A DNA stretch of 64,000 nt, from contig JADGNQ010000008.1 in NCBI GenBank assembly GCA_017883385.1, positions 20,616 through 84,615 on the forward strand. The letters run 5' to 3'. Both the position numbers and the translations under genes were made by a program. Shown piece by piece: positions 1-8,952 of this stretch. The first letter of the stretch is position 1. Each line of letters opens with the position of its first letter. The DNA is from Candidatus Sulfotelmatobacter sp. (lineage in GTDB: Bacteria > Acidobacteriota > Terriglobia > Terriglobales > Acidobacteriaceae). Below the pieces are notes generated by a model. That model was not told the DNA's origin and searched no databases. It saw nothing but the letters and a program-made list of their open reading frames with translations.

Positions 1-114
1 AACCTCCACCCTCGGAGTATTGTCGAAACGCACTCTTCTCTTAGCAGGTTCTCATCTCTTCTCCAAACTTCCGCACTCTGCGGGAGGGGATCGCCGTGCC
101 TCAGACTTTCCGAT

Positions 115-1395
115 TTGCTGCCGATAATAGAAGACGTGGGAAATATCTCTGCTGGACAAGCCGCGGCAAAAGCCCGGGTGAAAGATGTGAAGCCGTTGCG
201 GTATGTGGCGCGGCAGCCAATCGTCGACCGGGAGGAAAAGGTTTTCGGCTACGAGTTGCTGTTTCGGGATGGGTTGGAAACCGCGTTCAGCGGAGACCGG
301 GATGAGGCGTCGCGGGCGACGCTGGATCGTTCGCTACTGATGGGGTTGGACGTGTTGTGCGATGGGCGGCGGGCATTTGTGAATTGCACGCGGGATACTC
401 TGATCAAAGGTCTGGTGACACTGCTTCCGTCCATGTCGACGGTGGTGGAAGTTCTGGAGAACGTGCCGCCGGATCCGGATGTAGTCGCGGCGTGCCAGAG
501 CTTGAAAGAGGCCGGGTATCTGATCGCGCAGGACGACTATGTGGCCGACGATCCGCGGGAGGCGATGGCGGAGATGGCGGACATCATCAAGGTGGAAATG
601 CAGCTGACGACGGAGGCGCAACAGGCGGCCATGATCAAGCGGTACGGGCCGTGGCGCTGCCGGATGCTGGCGGAGAAGATCGAAACGCATAGCGAGTTTG
701 TGCGGGCGCGGGATCAGAGGTTTGTGTATTTCCAGGGCTACTTTTTTCGCCGGCCGGAGACCATGAACACGCGGGACATGCCAGCGCAGCGAATGAATTA
801 TCTGCGGATGCTGCAGGAGGTGTCGCGCCCCGAACTGGATGTGGTGGGACTGGAGAGTCTGGTGAAGGCCGAGGCATCGGTGTGCTATCGTCTGCTGCGC
901 TACCTGAATTCGGCGATTTTCGGACTCAAGAACGAAGTTCATTCGGTGCGGCATGCACTGTCGATGTTGGGAGAACGAGAAGTGCGGCGCTGGGTGCGTC
1001 TGGTGGCGGCCGTGGGTGCGGGACAGGAGAAGACCAGCGATCTGGTGCTGTCGGCGCTGGTGCGGGGGCGGTTTGGAGAGCTGCTGGCACCACGGGTGCC
1101 GCACGGGGAATCGGATCTGTTTCTGCTGGGGCTGTTGTCTCTGATCGATGCCATGCTGGAGCTGCCGATGGCGGAAGTGCTGGAGAAAATTTCGCTGGAT
1201 CAAGCGACCAAGGCGGTGCTGCTGGGGCAACCGAGCGTGCTGCGTCCGGTGTACCAGTTGATGCTGGCGCATGAGAGCGGGGAGTGGGAAGCGGCGGCAC
1301 GATTGGGCGAAAGCCTGCATCTGGATTCCGAAGACGTCGCCGGGCATTACTGGCAGGCGCAGCAGTGGGCCCGGGAAGTTTTGGCGGAGGGGTAA
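115..1395 (+). CDS. EAL-HDOD domain signalling protein (YuxH type)
   Basis: The first half (about residues 28-235) resembles a degenerate EAL phosphodiesterase domain. It begins ARQPIVDREEKVFGYELLFR, with ELL where active enzymes have EAL. The second half (about 240-400) is an HDOD domain, including LRYLNSAIFGL and LSMLGEREVRRW. Known members of this two-domain family act as signalling scaffolds and are usually not active c-di-GMP phosphodiesterases; that is family knowledge. The start is uncertain. The TTG at 115 has no ribosome site. GTG 187 has an in-frame GGTGA upstream and sits just before the conserved RYVARQP. The strong GGGAGGGG at 82-90 points at GTG 96 in another frame. Coordinates give the longest version. 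Confidence 0.85.
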   Translation: MLPIIEDVGNISAGQAAAKARVKDVKPLRYVARQPIVDREEKVFGYELLFRDGLETAFSGDRDEASRATLDRSLLMGLDVLCDGRRAFVNCTRDTLIKGLVTLLPSMSTVVEVLENVPPDPDVVAACQSLKEAGYLIAQDDYVADDPREAMAEMADIIKVEMQLTTEAQQAAMIKRYGPWRCRMLAEKIETHSEFVRARDQRFVYFQGYFFRRPETMNTRDMPAQRMNYLRMLQEVSRPELDVVGLESLVKAEASVCYRLLRYLNSAIFGLKNEVHSVRHALSMLGEREVRRWVRLVAAVGAGQEKTSDLVLSALVRGRFGELLAPRVPHGESDLFLLGLLSLIDAMLELPMAEVLEKISLDQATKAVLLGQPSVLRPVYQLMLAHESGEWEAAARLGESLHLDSEDVAGHYWQAQQWAREVLAEG

Positions 1396-1796
1396 GGCGC
1401 GGAGTCCGGCGCATCCTCCGAGTCATGTCCTCCTGTGCAAAAGGTGTGTGGGGTGGGCCTTGCGCGGTTGGGCAAGGACGCGTACGATGAAGATGTTCTC
1501 ATTATTAGGCCTCGTTCCCGCGCAGGCCTTCCGCGCCAGCCGTTCCGAGGCGGCGCCTACGGATCCGAAAACGGAAAACCGATACTGAAAATTAGAAGCA
1601 CCGTTCGCGAATAAGAGTACGTTTCGAGAGTTGGGGTTCGTTCCAGAGTGTGCCCAGCCGCAATCCGTAAGCGCATAGATCCGGTGGCGTGTGTCCGGCG
1701 GAATTCCGCGCGGACTGGCCCGAGCGCTCGTGTGGCACGCCCTCTGAAATCCGCAAATTTTTGCAGCAGCAAAATATCGAACAGCTTGAGAGGACT
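1396..1796. other. Gene-free 401-base gap
   Basis: No convincing gene was found between the EAL-HDOD gene and the receiver-like gene. Open frames running on from 1271 and 1284 are out-of-phase extensions over the EAL-HDOD gene end. An imperfect palindrome lies around 1690-1712 (GTCCGGCGGAA facing TTCCGCGCGGAC), about 90 bases before the next start; it could be an operator or chance. No clear sigma-70 promoter was recognised. Confidence 0.4.
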
Positions 1797-2465
1797 ATGA
1801 ACGCAGGACCAGGAAAGCCCTCCGGTGGTGGCGGAGGAAGAAGAAGGCGGCGCGGACGCCGTCCCCAAAATCAGCGCGGACAACGACCCGGGCCAGGGCT
1901 GAGCCGGGAGAACAAAGACGGAATCTACACGGCGCCGATGGACCACAGCTACCGGGCCGCAATGGCCGGGGGCAACAACGGGCATCGAGTCGGACGGCAA
2001 CGGCCGGGGTTCGCGGCGCAATATCCGCAGCTCGAGCCGGAACCGCTGCCGGCGAATGGAGACGCGACTCCGCGCATTTTTGCGTTTATCGAGGACCTGT
2101 TTTTCATGGCGAAGATTCAGGAGACGGCGCGCAAGCTCAACGTGAAGGTTGAGTTCGTGAAGACGGACAAGGATCTGACGGAGCGGATGCAACAGAACGG
2201 GGAAGAAAAGCCGTCGCTGATTATTTTCGACCTGAACCTTGCCAGCGTGAAGCCGCTGACGCTGATCCCGAAACTGAAGAGCAAGCTGAAGAAGGGGACG
2301 TCGATCATTGGATTTCTGTCGCACGTGCAGGGAGATCTAAAGCAGAAAGCGCACGAGGTGGGATGCGACATGGTTCTGCCCCGGTCGGCGTTTTCGCAGA
2401 ATCTGCCGCAGTTGCTGCGGAGGCATGGCGCGCCGGAAGAAGAAGAGAATTCGGCGGTGCAGTAG
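1797..2465 (+). CDS. Receiver-like protein with arginine/glycine-rich N-terminus
   Basis: 222 residues. Residues 1-60 are glycine/arginine-rich low-complexity sequence (GGGGRRRRRGRRP), suited to nucleic acid contact or disorder. Residues about 85-205 look like a CheY-type alpha/beta fold: PRIFAFIEDLFFMAKI, SLIIFDLNL, IIGFLSHVQ, then CDMVLPRSAF. The aspartate of IIFDLN sits where the phospho-acceptor would be, but the N-terminal acidic pair is not obvious, so phosphorylation is doubtful. I chose ATG 1797 because it follows GAGAGG and because the upstream in-frame codons look non-coding. The function is unknown; it could be a pseudo-receiver or a relative of heterocyst-type response regulators. 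Confidence 0.75.
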   Translation: MNAGPGKPSGGGGGRRRRRGRRPQNQRGQRPGPGLSRENKDGIYTAPMDHSYRAAMAGGNNGHRVGRQRPGFAAQYPQLEPEPLPANGDATPRIFAFIEDLFFMAKIQETARKLNVKVEFVKTDKDLTERMQQNGEEKPSLIIFDLNLASVKPLTLIPKLKSKLKKGTSIIGFLSHVQGDLKQKAHEVGCDMVLPRSAFSQNLPQLLRRHGAPEEEENSAVQ

Positions 2466-2537
2466 GGTCGGCACGCATTTGTGTCTATCTACCGCGCTTG
2501 GGTCTAGGCTGCGGAATATGCGCGACGTATCTGGCGA

Positions 2538-3305
2538 TTATTTCGCTGGGATCCAGTAAACCTCTTCCTTGACCGCTCCTTTGTCCGTGAAGCCGCGCCG
2601 CTTCAGAATTGCCTTGCTGTGCTCGATCATTTCTGGATGCCCGCACAGGTACGCCAGCGTGTTGCTTGCATCCAGCTCCCAGTGATCCGCGTACTTGCGC
2701 AGAATGTCATCCGCGCGACCGATTTCTCCGGGCCAGTCTTCGTGATCCCAGGGCCGGCTGACCGTCGGCACATACTTGAACCACGGCAATTCCTTATCAA
2801 ACCAGTTCAGTTCCTCGAGGTATCCAAACTCCCACGGGCGGCTTGCGCCATTCAGCAGGAACAGTTTGTGGGTCCCGTCGAATCGTCCCTCTTTCCAGTC
2901 TTTGTGTAGCGTGCGCACGTAGCTCACGAAGGGAGCGACCCCGGTCACGGTGGAGATCAGCAGGTGATTCTTGCGGCCATTCTGCATCTCCAGCGAGAAT
3001 CTTCCCTTGGGCACCTTGCGCATCAGCAACTGGTCGCCGGGCTGCATCTTGTGCAGGAGGGGCGTCAGCGCACCTTCGGGCACGAGTTCGAAGAAGAACT
3101 CAACTTCATCCTCGGCCGGCGACGACGCGATCGAGTACGGACGCTCAACGCGCTTCCCACCAGCCTCGACTCCCAGCGTCGCGTACTGCCCGGGGACAAA
3201 CTTGAATTCGCCACCGCTGCGGATGCGGAACATCCACAGGTCCGGAGCGAAATCGACGCGCCGGGTGATCTGCGCGTGGTAGAACTTCTCGTCGGGAATC
3301 GTCAT
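2538..3305 (-). CDS. fpr: Ferredoxin/flavodoxin--NADP+ reductase-type flavoprotein
   Basis: 255 residues, a normal length for bacterial Fpr. The N-terminal FAD-binding barrel contains the FAD motif RPYSIAS (about residues 55-61) and a second FAD segment MRKVPKGRFSL. The NADP-binding half has STVTGVAPFVSYVRTL, FLLNGAS and the C-terminal YLCGHPEMI. The protein ends in an aromatic-containing tail (VYWIPAK), as in FNRs, where a terminal aromatic stacks on FAD. It is expected to shuttle electrons between NADPH and ferredoxin or flavodoxin in the cytoplasm. It is transcribed alone, convergent with the receiver-like gene; 72 bases separate the two stops. The partner ferredoxin is not in the window. 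Confidence 0.85.
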   Translation of the reverse strand: MTIPDEKFYHAQITRRVDFAPDLWMFRIRSGGEFKFVPGQYATLGVEAGGKRVERPYSIASSPAEDEVEFFFELVPEGALTPLLHKMQPGDQLLMRKVPKGRFSLEMQNGRKNHLLISTVTGVAPFVSYVRTLHKDWKEGRFDGTHKLFLLNGASRPWEFGYLEELNWFDKELPWFKYVPTVSRPWDHEDWPGEIGRADDILRKYADHWELDASNTLAYLCGHPEMIEHSKAILKRRGFTDKGAVKEEVYWIPAK

Positions 3306-3513
3306 CTCACGTGGCCCTCACCGTCCAAATTTGTGTGCAAAAAATCCCGAGGCGTCCAAAGAACTGGACGACGCGGGCTCGACTCAGCGGGATAGAGTTA
3401 TTTACTCGTACGCCGGGTTCCCCAGTTGCACGCAAACCTCCAACCGAACGGTCGTACGGCCAATCTGAGTTGCGATATCCTAGCCGGAATCGCAGGTTTT
3501 GTGAAGGCTTTTC

Positions 3514-4209
3514 ATGCACGCGGCTGGGTCAAAACTATTTAGCGTGATCGTCAAGAGGCTGGAGAAGTTCTACGGCCGGCCCACTCCGCCGAAGATTACT
3601 GGTCCGCTGGAACTCATCCTGTTCGAGAACGTCGCCTACCTTGCCGACGACGACAAGCGGGCCGCGGCCTTCGCCGCGCTGAAGCAGAACATCGGCACTC
3701 GCCCGGAGGAGATCCTCAAAGCATCGCAGAAGCAGATCGAGGAAGCTACACGCATGGGCGGAATTGTTCCCGAACTCCGCGCCCGGCGCCTGCGCCAGAT
3801 CGCCGAACTGGCGCACTACATTTTCGATGACGACCTGGGCGCCGAACTCAAGAAGCCGCTGCCGCAGGCAAAGAAATCCTTGAAGCGCTTCCCGACGATC
3901 GGCGATCCTGGAGCCGAAAAAATCCTGATGTTCACGCGCAGTTATCCGGTTCTCGCGCTGGAATCGAATGGCCTGCGTGCGTTGGTGCGTCTGGGCTTTG
4001 CCGAGGAGAAAAAGAGTTACTCAGCCACCTATCGCGCTGTGCAGCAAGCGCTGGCCGGAAAGTTGCCTTCCGGATACGATGCGCTCATCGCCGCTCATCA
4101 ACTTCTTCGCCAGCACGGCCAGGAAATCTGCAAACGGACGCGTCCATTGTGTGAAGCGGGATGCCCGCTCACTGCCCAATGCCGCTACTTCCAGAGCCGG
4201 GCAAAGTAG
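3514..4209 (+). CDS. Endonuclease III-like HhH-GPD protein with altered active site
   Basis: 231 residues, with the endonuclease III layout: an HhH region (FPTIGDPGAEKI, about residue 130) followed by ALESNGLRALVRLGF and a C-terminal cysteine cluster. The usual HhH is PGVGRKTA with a catalytic lysine, and the usual catalytic aspartate lies in VDTHVxR. By alignment by eye, proline replaces the lysine here and glutamate replaces the aspartate. The cluster is C-x6-C-x3-C-x5-C, one residue longer than the canonical C-x6-C-x2-C-x5-C, so a [4Fe-4S] site is possible. It probably binds DNA, but it may not be a conventional bifunctional glycosylase. Its 3' end overlaps the opposing phospholipase-like gene by 41 bases. 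Confidence 0.75.
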   Translation: MHAAGSKLFSVIVKRLEKFYGRPTPPKITGPLELILFENVAYLADDDKRAAAFAALKQNIGTRPEEILKASQKQIEEATRMGGIVPELRARRLRQIAELAHYIFDDDLGAELKKPLPQAKKSLKRFPTIGDPGAEKILMFTRSYPVLALESNGLRALVRLGFAEEKKSYSATYRAVQQALAGKLPSGYDALIAAHQLLRQHGQEICKRTRPLCEAGCPLTAQCRYFQSRAK

Positions 4210-5485
4210 GCAAGCTTTTCCCGTTGGTCACGGTTGCCGCAGTCTTTAACTGTTCCAGTTCGTCCGGAATCCTCTTCCAGTCTTTTGCTTTCCGTTTTGT
4301 CGCGAGCGGGGCGTCCGGATTCCGGTAGAAAGCGAGAATGTTCTCGCGTAACTCAGGAGACGTTTGTTTGAAATCGTTGTCGGACAAATTGTCCACCAGA
4401 CGTGCGTAGGTTACATCCGCAAGCGTATACTCCGCCGCCCGGGTCTCCCGTCCTGTGTCACAGTCGCGGTTGGCCAGGTGCAGAGTTCCCTTCTGCGTGT
4501 CCTGAAGCAGTTGCCCGTAACTCCGCACGGTGTCGTCAATACTCTCGATGAAAAGATCCTCGGCCTGCTGCGTCGGAATCCTGAAGTCGAGTCCGCTAAA
4601 GGGACCTTTCTTCGGAAGCAGTTTGAGTATGATCGCCAGCAACTTGGTTCCAAATCCGGGACGCCGGTATTCGGTTCCCCATTCTTTCTCGTAGTTCGTC
4701 CGCGAAAGATAGTACAGGTACTTCCTTTTCGCTGCGTTCGGGGTGTCTGCTACGAGATCTTTCTTGCGGTTCAGCAATGCGACTCTTGTCATCTCCGGAA
4801 TTATCTTGCTGACCGCGTGCCGGAAACTTCCGATCGCCAAGTCCTCGTCATCCACGACATCGTCGAACTTGATGCCGTAAACCTTCGGGAACACCCGCTC
4901 CAGCAAGCCCTGGGAAATCTCAAATCCGACGAAGTCGTGGTAGCGGTCCGAAGTGTAGCGGTTCTTCGCCACCTGCGTCATATCGAAGCCAAACTCAGCC
5001 CGGATGTGGGCCTTGGGCGAGTCGGCATACGTGACCACGTCGCCGAACTTCCGTTGCAGTGCCGGAAACTCCATGGCCACCACGTGATTCACCATCGGAT
5101 GCCCGCTGTTGTCTGCCGCATAATGCGCCAGCGCCCCTAACGCGAATGCATATTCATTTGCGGTGCCCGCTTCCTGAATCAGGCAGACAACGAAATCCCC
5201 GGTCCTGACGTAGTGGGTCAGATCGCTGAAGTACCGGCTGCCGAATGGGTAGTAGCCCATGTCTTGCACCAGCGAACCGCCGTAAGCGTAGGCGTGCGCT
5301 TCCCGGAGTTGCTTGTCCGTCAAATCCGGGAAGCGTTCCTTCACCATGGGCTGAATGCGGTCCACCCACAGCAGGTCCACGACCTGCTCGTGGGTCAGCA
5401 CGGAGTAAGCAAAGCAAGCCTGTCCCAGGATCAGAACCAACCCGAGCCGCAACAAAATCCGTCCTGAGAAAAAAGTCTGACTCAT
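4169..5485 (-). CDS. Secreted zinc-dependent phospholipase C/S1-P1-like protein
   Basis: 438 residues with an N-terminal signal peptide (LLRLGLVLILGQACFA). The mature protein begins with YSVLTHEQVVDLLW, where the histidine after the start is typical of the zinc-dependent PLC/P1 nuclease fold. Further metal-ligand candidates are SDLTHYVRTGDFV and ALAHYAADNSGHPMVNH. It is likely an exported or periplasmic zinc hydrolase; the substrate (phospholipid or nucleic acid) cannot be told from sequence. I chose ATG 5485 over TTG 5494. It starts 12 bases after the stop of the beta-propeller gene on the same strand, so the two are probably co-transcribed. The C-terminal tail (PTLPGSGSSGIGQ) is low complexity. 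Confidence 0.75.
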   Translation of the reverse strand: MSQTFFSGRILLRLGLVLILGQACFAYSVLTHEQVVDLLWVDRIQPMVKERFPDLTDKQLREAHAYAYGGSLVQDMGYYPFGSRYFSDLTHYVRTGDFVVCLIQEAGTANEYAFALGALAHYAADNSGHPMVNHVVAMEFPALQRKFGDVVTYADSPKAHIRAEFGFDMTQVAKNRYTSDRYHDFVGFEISQGLLERVFPKVYGIKFDDVVDDEDLAIGSFRHAVSKIIPEMTRVALLNRKKDLVADTPNAAKRKYLYYLSRTNYEKEWGTEYRRPGFGTKLLAIILKLLPKKGPFSGLDFRIPTQQAEDLFIESIDDTVRSYGQLLQDTQKGTLHLANRDCDTGRETRAAEYTLADVTYARLVDNLSDNDFKQTSPELRENILAFYRNPDAPLATKRKAKDWKRIPDELEQLKTAATVTNGKSLPTLPGSGSSGIGQ

Positions 5486-5496
5486 TGGCCGCAAAG

Positions 5497-6528
5497 TTAT
5501 TTGCTCAAGACGAGGACGACAAAGGTATCCGGAACCATAGGCGGCCGGGGACGCGGGTTGTCCGCGGTCGGCGCGGGCCGGGGACCGAACTGCGCCGTGA
5601 CCACGAACACGTTGTGCGTCTTCGAATCAAGCGCCATCGTGCGCGCTCCCTTCTGTGTCGTCACGTTCTCCGCTACGCTGAATGTGTTAGGCGAGTCCTC
5701 TTTCACTACCGTGAGCACGCCATCTACGCCACAGGAGGCGAAAGCCAGCCCGGTTTCGGCATCGAATGCGGTCGCGTCGACGCCCTCGCCAATGGCCGGC
5801 GTTGCCAGAACCTTGCCGCTGTCCGCATCCACTACGGCCATCATCTTGTTGTCGCAGCCCACAAACAGCCGACGATTCTTGCGGTCAAGCGCGAGTCCGC
5901 TGGGCTCGGTACACGGCGCCAGCGGCCACTTCGCCTTTACTTCCAGCTTGTTTGGATCGATGGCTACCAGTTCGCTCTTGTCCTCGATGTTAACGAATAT
6001 CTCGCCTTTGGCATCGCTGGCCGCAAACTCCGGTTTGCCATCCAGTTTGATTGTGCCCAGAACTTTTCCGGTGGCACCGTCGATCGCGGTAGAGTCCTGG
6101 CTCCGGCCGTTGAACGTGAACACGCGTTTCGTCGCCGGATCGTAGAGAATCGCGTCAGGATTGTCGCCCACCTTCACCTTGCTGCTGGTCGCCAGCGTCT
6201 TGATATCGAAAATGCTGACCGTGCCTTCCCGCCCGTTGCTGGTGAAGCCGCGTCCGAGGTCGGGCGCGAGTGCGATACCGTGTACGCCCGGTGTATCGGG
6301 GATATCGCCGACGCTCTTGCCTGAATCCGCGTCGATGACCATGACGTGCGTGCCGCGAGAAATGTAGACGCGGCGCGCGTCGGAGTCGGTGGTGAGATAG
6401 TCCCAGCCGCCTTCGCCGCCCACTTTGTAAGTCGTCACCGTCTGGTATCCGGGACCAGCCGCAGCCAGGGCCACTGCCGCCAGGGACACGGTGATTGCTG
6501 CAACCCACCACTTGGACTTCGTCGGCAT
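5497..6528 (-). CDS. Exported YVTN-type beta-propeller protein
   Basis: 343 residues. An N-terminal signal peptide (WWVAAITVSLAAVALAAA) is followed by repeated blades with the pattern 'value-D-x-D-S-G-K-V', for example VMVIDADSGKSVGDI, STAIDGATGKVLGTI and MAVVDADSGKVLATP, as in YVTN/SMP-30-like propellers. Such proteins are usually periplasmic or surface binding proteins; no enzymatic residue set is evident. ATG 6528 follows AGGAGGGAACT, so it is preferred over the in-frame ATG at 6573. It is the first gene of a probable two-gene unit with the phospholipase-like gene. The C-terminus is proline-rich before the last strand. Confidence 0.8.
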   Translation of the reverse strand: MPTKSKWWVAAITVSLAAVALAAAGPGYQTVTTYKVGGEGGWDYLTTDSDARRVYISRGTHVMVIDADSGKSVGDIPDTPGVHGIALAPDLGRGFTSNGREGTVSIFDIKTLATSSKVKVGDNPDAILYDPATKRVFTFNGRSQDSTAIDGATGKVLGTIKLDGKPEFAASDAKGEIFVNIEDKSELVAIDPNKLEVKAKWPLAPCTEPSGLALDRKNRRLFVGCDNKMMAVVDADSGKVLATPAIGEGVDATAFDAETGLAFASCGVDGVLTVVKEDSPNTFSVAENVTTQKGARTMALDSKTHNVFVVTAQFGPRPAPTADNPRPRPPMVPDTFVVLVLSK

Positions 6529-6673
6529 AGTTCCCTCCTGGTAACTTTCGTTTGGATGGCGGCCACCGTCCACTGGACCCTGCCGGGAAGCCGCATCTCT
6601 GCATCTAACCCGCTAGGGTTCGACCCGAAGTAACTTTACCCCATTTCGGCGCTCCACCTAGACTCCTCATTAT

Positions 6674-7732
6674 ATGGGCGTATCCCAGCCAAGTTCCCCG
6701 GGGCAAGACACGCAGGCGCAATCCGGGCCGATCTCGGATCCGCGTCTGCAGCCGACTCCGGACTACGGGACTCTTGGCCCGGGCTCTGACGTTAAAGCGG
6801 GCGGCCCGGACGTGGCTTCGCCCCCAGCCTCGCGCGCCGCAAAGCCGGTGCGCTTCAGCCCAGTGTTTGCGTTGGCGATTGGAGGCTTGCTGGCTGTCTT
6901 GGTAGGGAGCATCGGCAGCGCTCACGCCGGCTGGTCACGATCCGCGAAGACAAAGTTCGCCAATCTCTTGTCCTTGCGCGGAGACGTCGCCTCACCGCTT
7001 GCATCCACGAAAGACTCGTGCCAACTGGATCGCCTGAGACCGCAGAAGCAAGCCGAGACTCTGCTCGAACTTGCCGTGGGCAAATCTGATGGCGCCGTCG
7101 ATCAAATTTCCTCTCGCGTCGATCGCTGGCAGGGAAAGCTCAAGTGGAACTCACAGATCGCAACGCTCACCACGGCAGCGTTGAACTCCAGCGATATGCG
7201 TGTGCGTGAATCCGGGATCGAGGTCGAACTGGCCGCGTACGGATTAGCGAAGAACTCCGCCAGTCTTGATTACCTGCTGCAAACAGCCGAGTCTCCGGAT
7301 CGCGCGCAAAAGATCTGGGCACTGTGGGCGCTCGGCCTCATGGGCAATCGCGGAGTCGAGACCGACCGCATTGTGCAGGTCTTGACCGCGCATCTGAAGG
7401 ATTCCGATGAAGAATCCCGGCGCTGGGCCGTTGAAGGTCTCGCCCTGGTCGGTGACACCAAGACGATCGAGCCTCTGTTGCTGGCCATGCACGACGATCC
7501 TTCGCCGGTGGTTCGAGAAAGAGCCGCGTGCAGCCTGGCCACGTCCGGCATGCTTACTCGCGAACAGCGGCTCAGCGCAGTCCCACGGCTGCTGAACTAC
7601 ACGGACGATCCCTCGCTGGATGCCCGGACTCACGCCTGGGCCTTTCAGGCTCTCGCGGACATCACCCGGCAGCACCTGCCCAATAATTCCACCGCGTGGC
7701 GTAGCTGGTACGATTCGGGCAGGAACGAGTAA
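6674..7732 (+). CDS. Membrane-anchored HEAT-repeat protein
   Basis: 352 residues. The first 55 residues are proline/glycine-rich and probably cytoplasmic. They are followed by one transmembrane helix (FSPVFALAIGGLLAVLVGSI, about 57-78). The outer domain contains helical HEAT/PBS-lyase-type repeats from about residue 155: QKIWALWALGLMG, SRRWAVEGLALVGD, VRERAACSLATSG and ARTHAWAFQALADI. Such domains serve as protein-binding scaffolds. It is divergent from the beta-propeller gene, and the 145-base gap between them would carry both promoters. No function can be assigned beyond a scaffold role. Confidence 0.75.
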   Translation: MGVSQPSSPGQDTQAQSGPISDPRLQPTPDYGTLGPGSDVKAGGPDVASPPASRAAKPVRFSPVFALAIGGLLAVLVGSIGSAHAGWSRSAKTKFANLLSLRGDVASPLASTKDSCQLDRLRPQKQAETLLELAVGKSDGAVDQISSRVDRWQGKLKWNSQIATLTTAALNSSDMRVRESGIEVELAAYGLAKNSASLDYLLQTAESPDRAQKIWALWALGLMGNRGVETDRIVQVLTAHLKDSDEESRRWAVEGLALVGDTKTIEPLLLAMHDDPSPVVRERAACSLATSGMLTREQRLSAVPRLLNYTDDPSLDARTHAWAFQALADITRQHLPNNSTAWRSWYDSGRNE

Positions 7733-7825
7733 CACCGCTTGTTCAGCGTCGAAAGAGCCTTTGTCAGCGCGCGCTCTCTGTGACACAATTCAGCGTTAGT
7801 AGAAGTTCGAGTCCGGCCCAACCTC

Positions 7826-8734
7826 ATGGAAAAATTAAGCGTAGTTGTTGCTCTCACCACCAGAGAGAATGACTACCAGGCAGAACAGGCCGTCACCGTG
7901 GCAGACGTGGCCGCCCGCCTCGGCATCAAGCTTCAGGTGATCTACGCCGACAACGACGCCGTCAACCAGACCCAGCAGCTCATCAAGATCATTCAGGATC
8001 CCATCCAGCACCCCACCGCCATTCTTGTGGAGCCGGTGGGCACTGGCATGCCTCAGGTCGCGAGAGCGGCCGTCGGAGCGGGGATCGGTTGGGGGATCAT
8101 CAACAGCGATCCCGACTACATCGCCGAACTTCGGCAGAGCAGCGGCGTTCCCGTTTTCTCGGTGAGCACGGACCAATCCGAGGTCGGCAGAATTCAGGGC
8201 AGGCAACTTGGCGCCCTCGTCCCGGAAGGCAACGTTCTCTACATGGAGGGCCCCTTCAACAGCACGGCGACGCAGCTCCGGACGAAAGGGATGCTCTCCA
8301 CCAAGCCGGCTGGTGTTGAACTGAAAATGCTCAAGGGCGACTGGACCGAGCGCAGCGCGCATCAAGCGGCGAAGTCCTGGCTTTCGCTCGGTTCCCCCCG
8401 GCAGCTTCAGATTCGCGCTGTCATCTGCCAGAACGATGCCATGGCCATGGGAGCAAGAAAAGCCTTTGCCGGCCTGACGGACGAGGACCGCGAACAGTGG
8501 TTGAAAACTCCGTTCACGGGATGTGACGGTGTCACCAAGACCGGTCAGGACTGGGTACGCCGCGGTCTGATGAGGGCCACCATCATCACCGCTCCCGCCG
8601 CGGGAATCGCGCTCGAAATCCTGGCGAAGGCCGTCAACGCTGGTTCCATGCCTCCGGATCACACCCTGATTCCGCCTAAGTCCTTCCCCGCAATCGAGGA
8701 GTTGGTGGGCAAGTCTCAAAAAGCAAGTGGCTAG
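7826..8734 (+). CDS. Periplasmic-binding-protein-like sugar-binding domain protein, no signal peptide
   Basis: 302 residues matching the type I periplasmic binding protein fold (Peripla_BP_4/LacI-like): LSVVVALTTRENDY, LQVIYADNDAVNQTQQ, AILVEPVGTGMPQVARAA, FSVSTDQSEVGRIQG, AVICQNDAMAMGARKAF, FTGCDGVTKTG. The protein starts directly with the first beta-strand (MEKLSVVVAL), so there is no signal peptide, lipobox or helix-turn-helix. It should be cytosolic, unlike transport binding proteins, and is not a LacI repressor. No ABC permease or ATPase gene is adjacent. It may be an intracellular small-molecule sensor. Confidence 0.7.
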   Translation: MEKLSVVVALTTRENDYQAEQAVTVADVAARLGIKLQVIYADNDAVNQTQQLIKIIQDPIQHPTAILVEPVGTGMPQVARAAVGAGIGWGIINSDPDYIAELRQSSGVPVFSVSTDQSEVGRIQGRQLGALVPEGNVLYMEGPFNSTATQLRTKGMLSTKPAGVELKMLKGDWTERSAHQAAKSWLSLGSPRQLQIRAVICQNDAMAMGARKAFAGLTDEDREQWLKTPFTGCDGVTKTGQDWVRRGLMRATIITAPAAGIALEILAKAVNAGSMPPDHTLIPPKSFPAIEELVGKSQKASG

Positions 8735-8952
8735 TGATTGGTAGTAGTGAGTCAGCCGCCTTGCTTTGCGGGCGTTTTGCTTTGCGACCTTTGCGGCTTT
8801 TCTTAGCGCCCTCTGCGGCTAAGATGTCTTCTGCAGTTCACAAGAACACCTTAACCGCGAAGTTCGCGAAGAACTGCCGCGAAGGGCGCAAAGAAGAACG
8901 AATGCCCTTCGCTGCAGACATGACTTTCTGCTGACGAGTAAACACCGTTTTC
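8735..8952. repeat. Interspersed intergenic repeat with KxGAAG-type motifs
   Basis: This gap carries low-complexity repeat DNA around variants of GCGCAAAG and CGCGAAG: TTGCGACCTTTGCGGC near 8783-8798 and AACCGCGAAGTTCGCGAAG near 8854-8872. A related element, AACCACAAAGGACACGAAG, occurs at 38908-38926. Such sequences recur between genes in many acidobacterial genomes; no gene is seen in it. Confidence 0.5.

Noticed and set aside
334..1347. Long minus-strand reading frame across the EAL-HDOD gene
   Set aside because: Its His/Arg/Gln-rich composition is the antisense of a high-GC gene; the plus-strand frame has clear domains.
8735..8952. Possible small gene after the binding-protein-like gene
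   Set aside because: The open frame is made of interspersed repeat sequence with no start signal.
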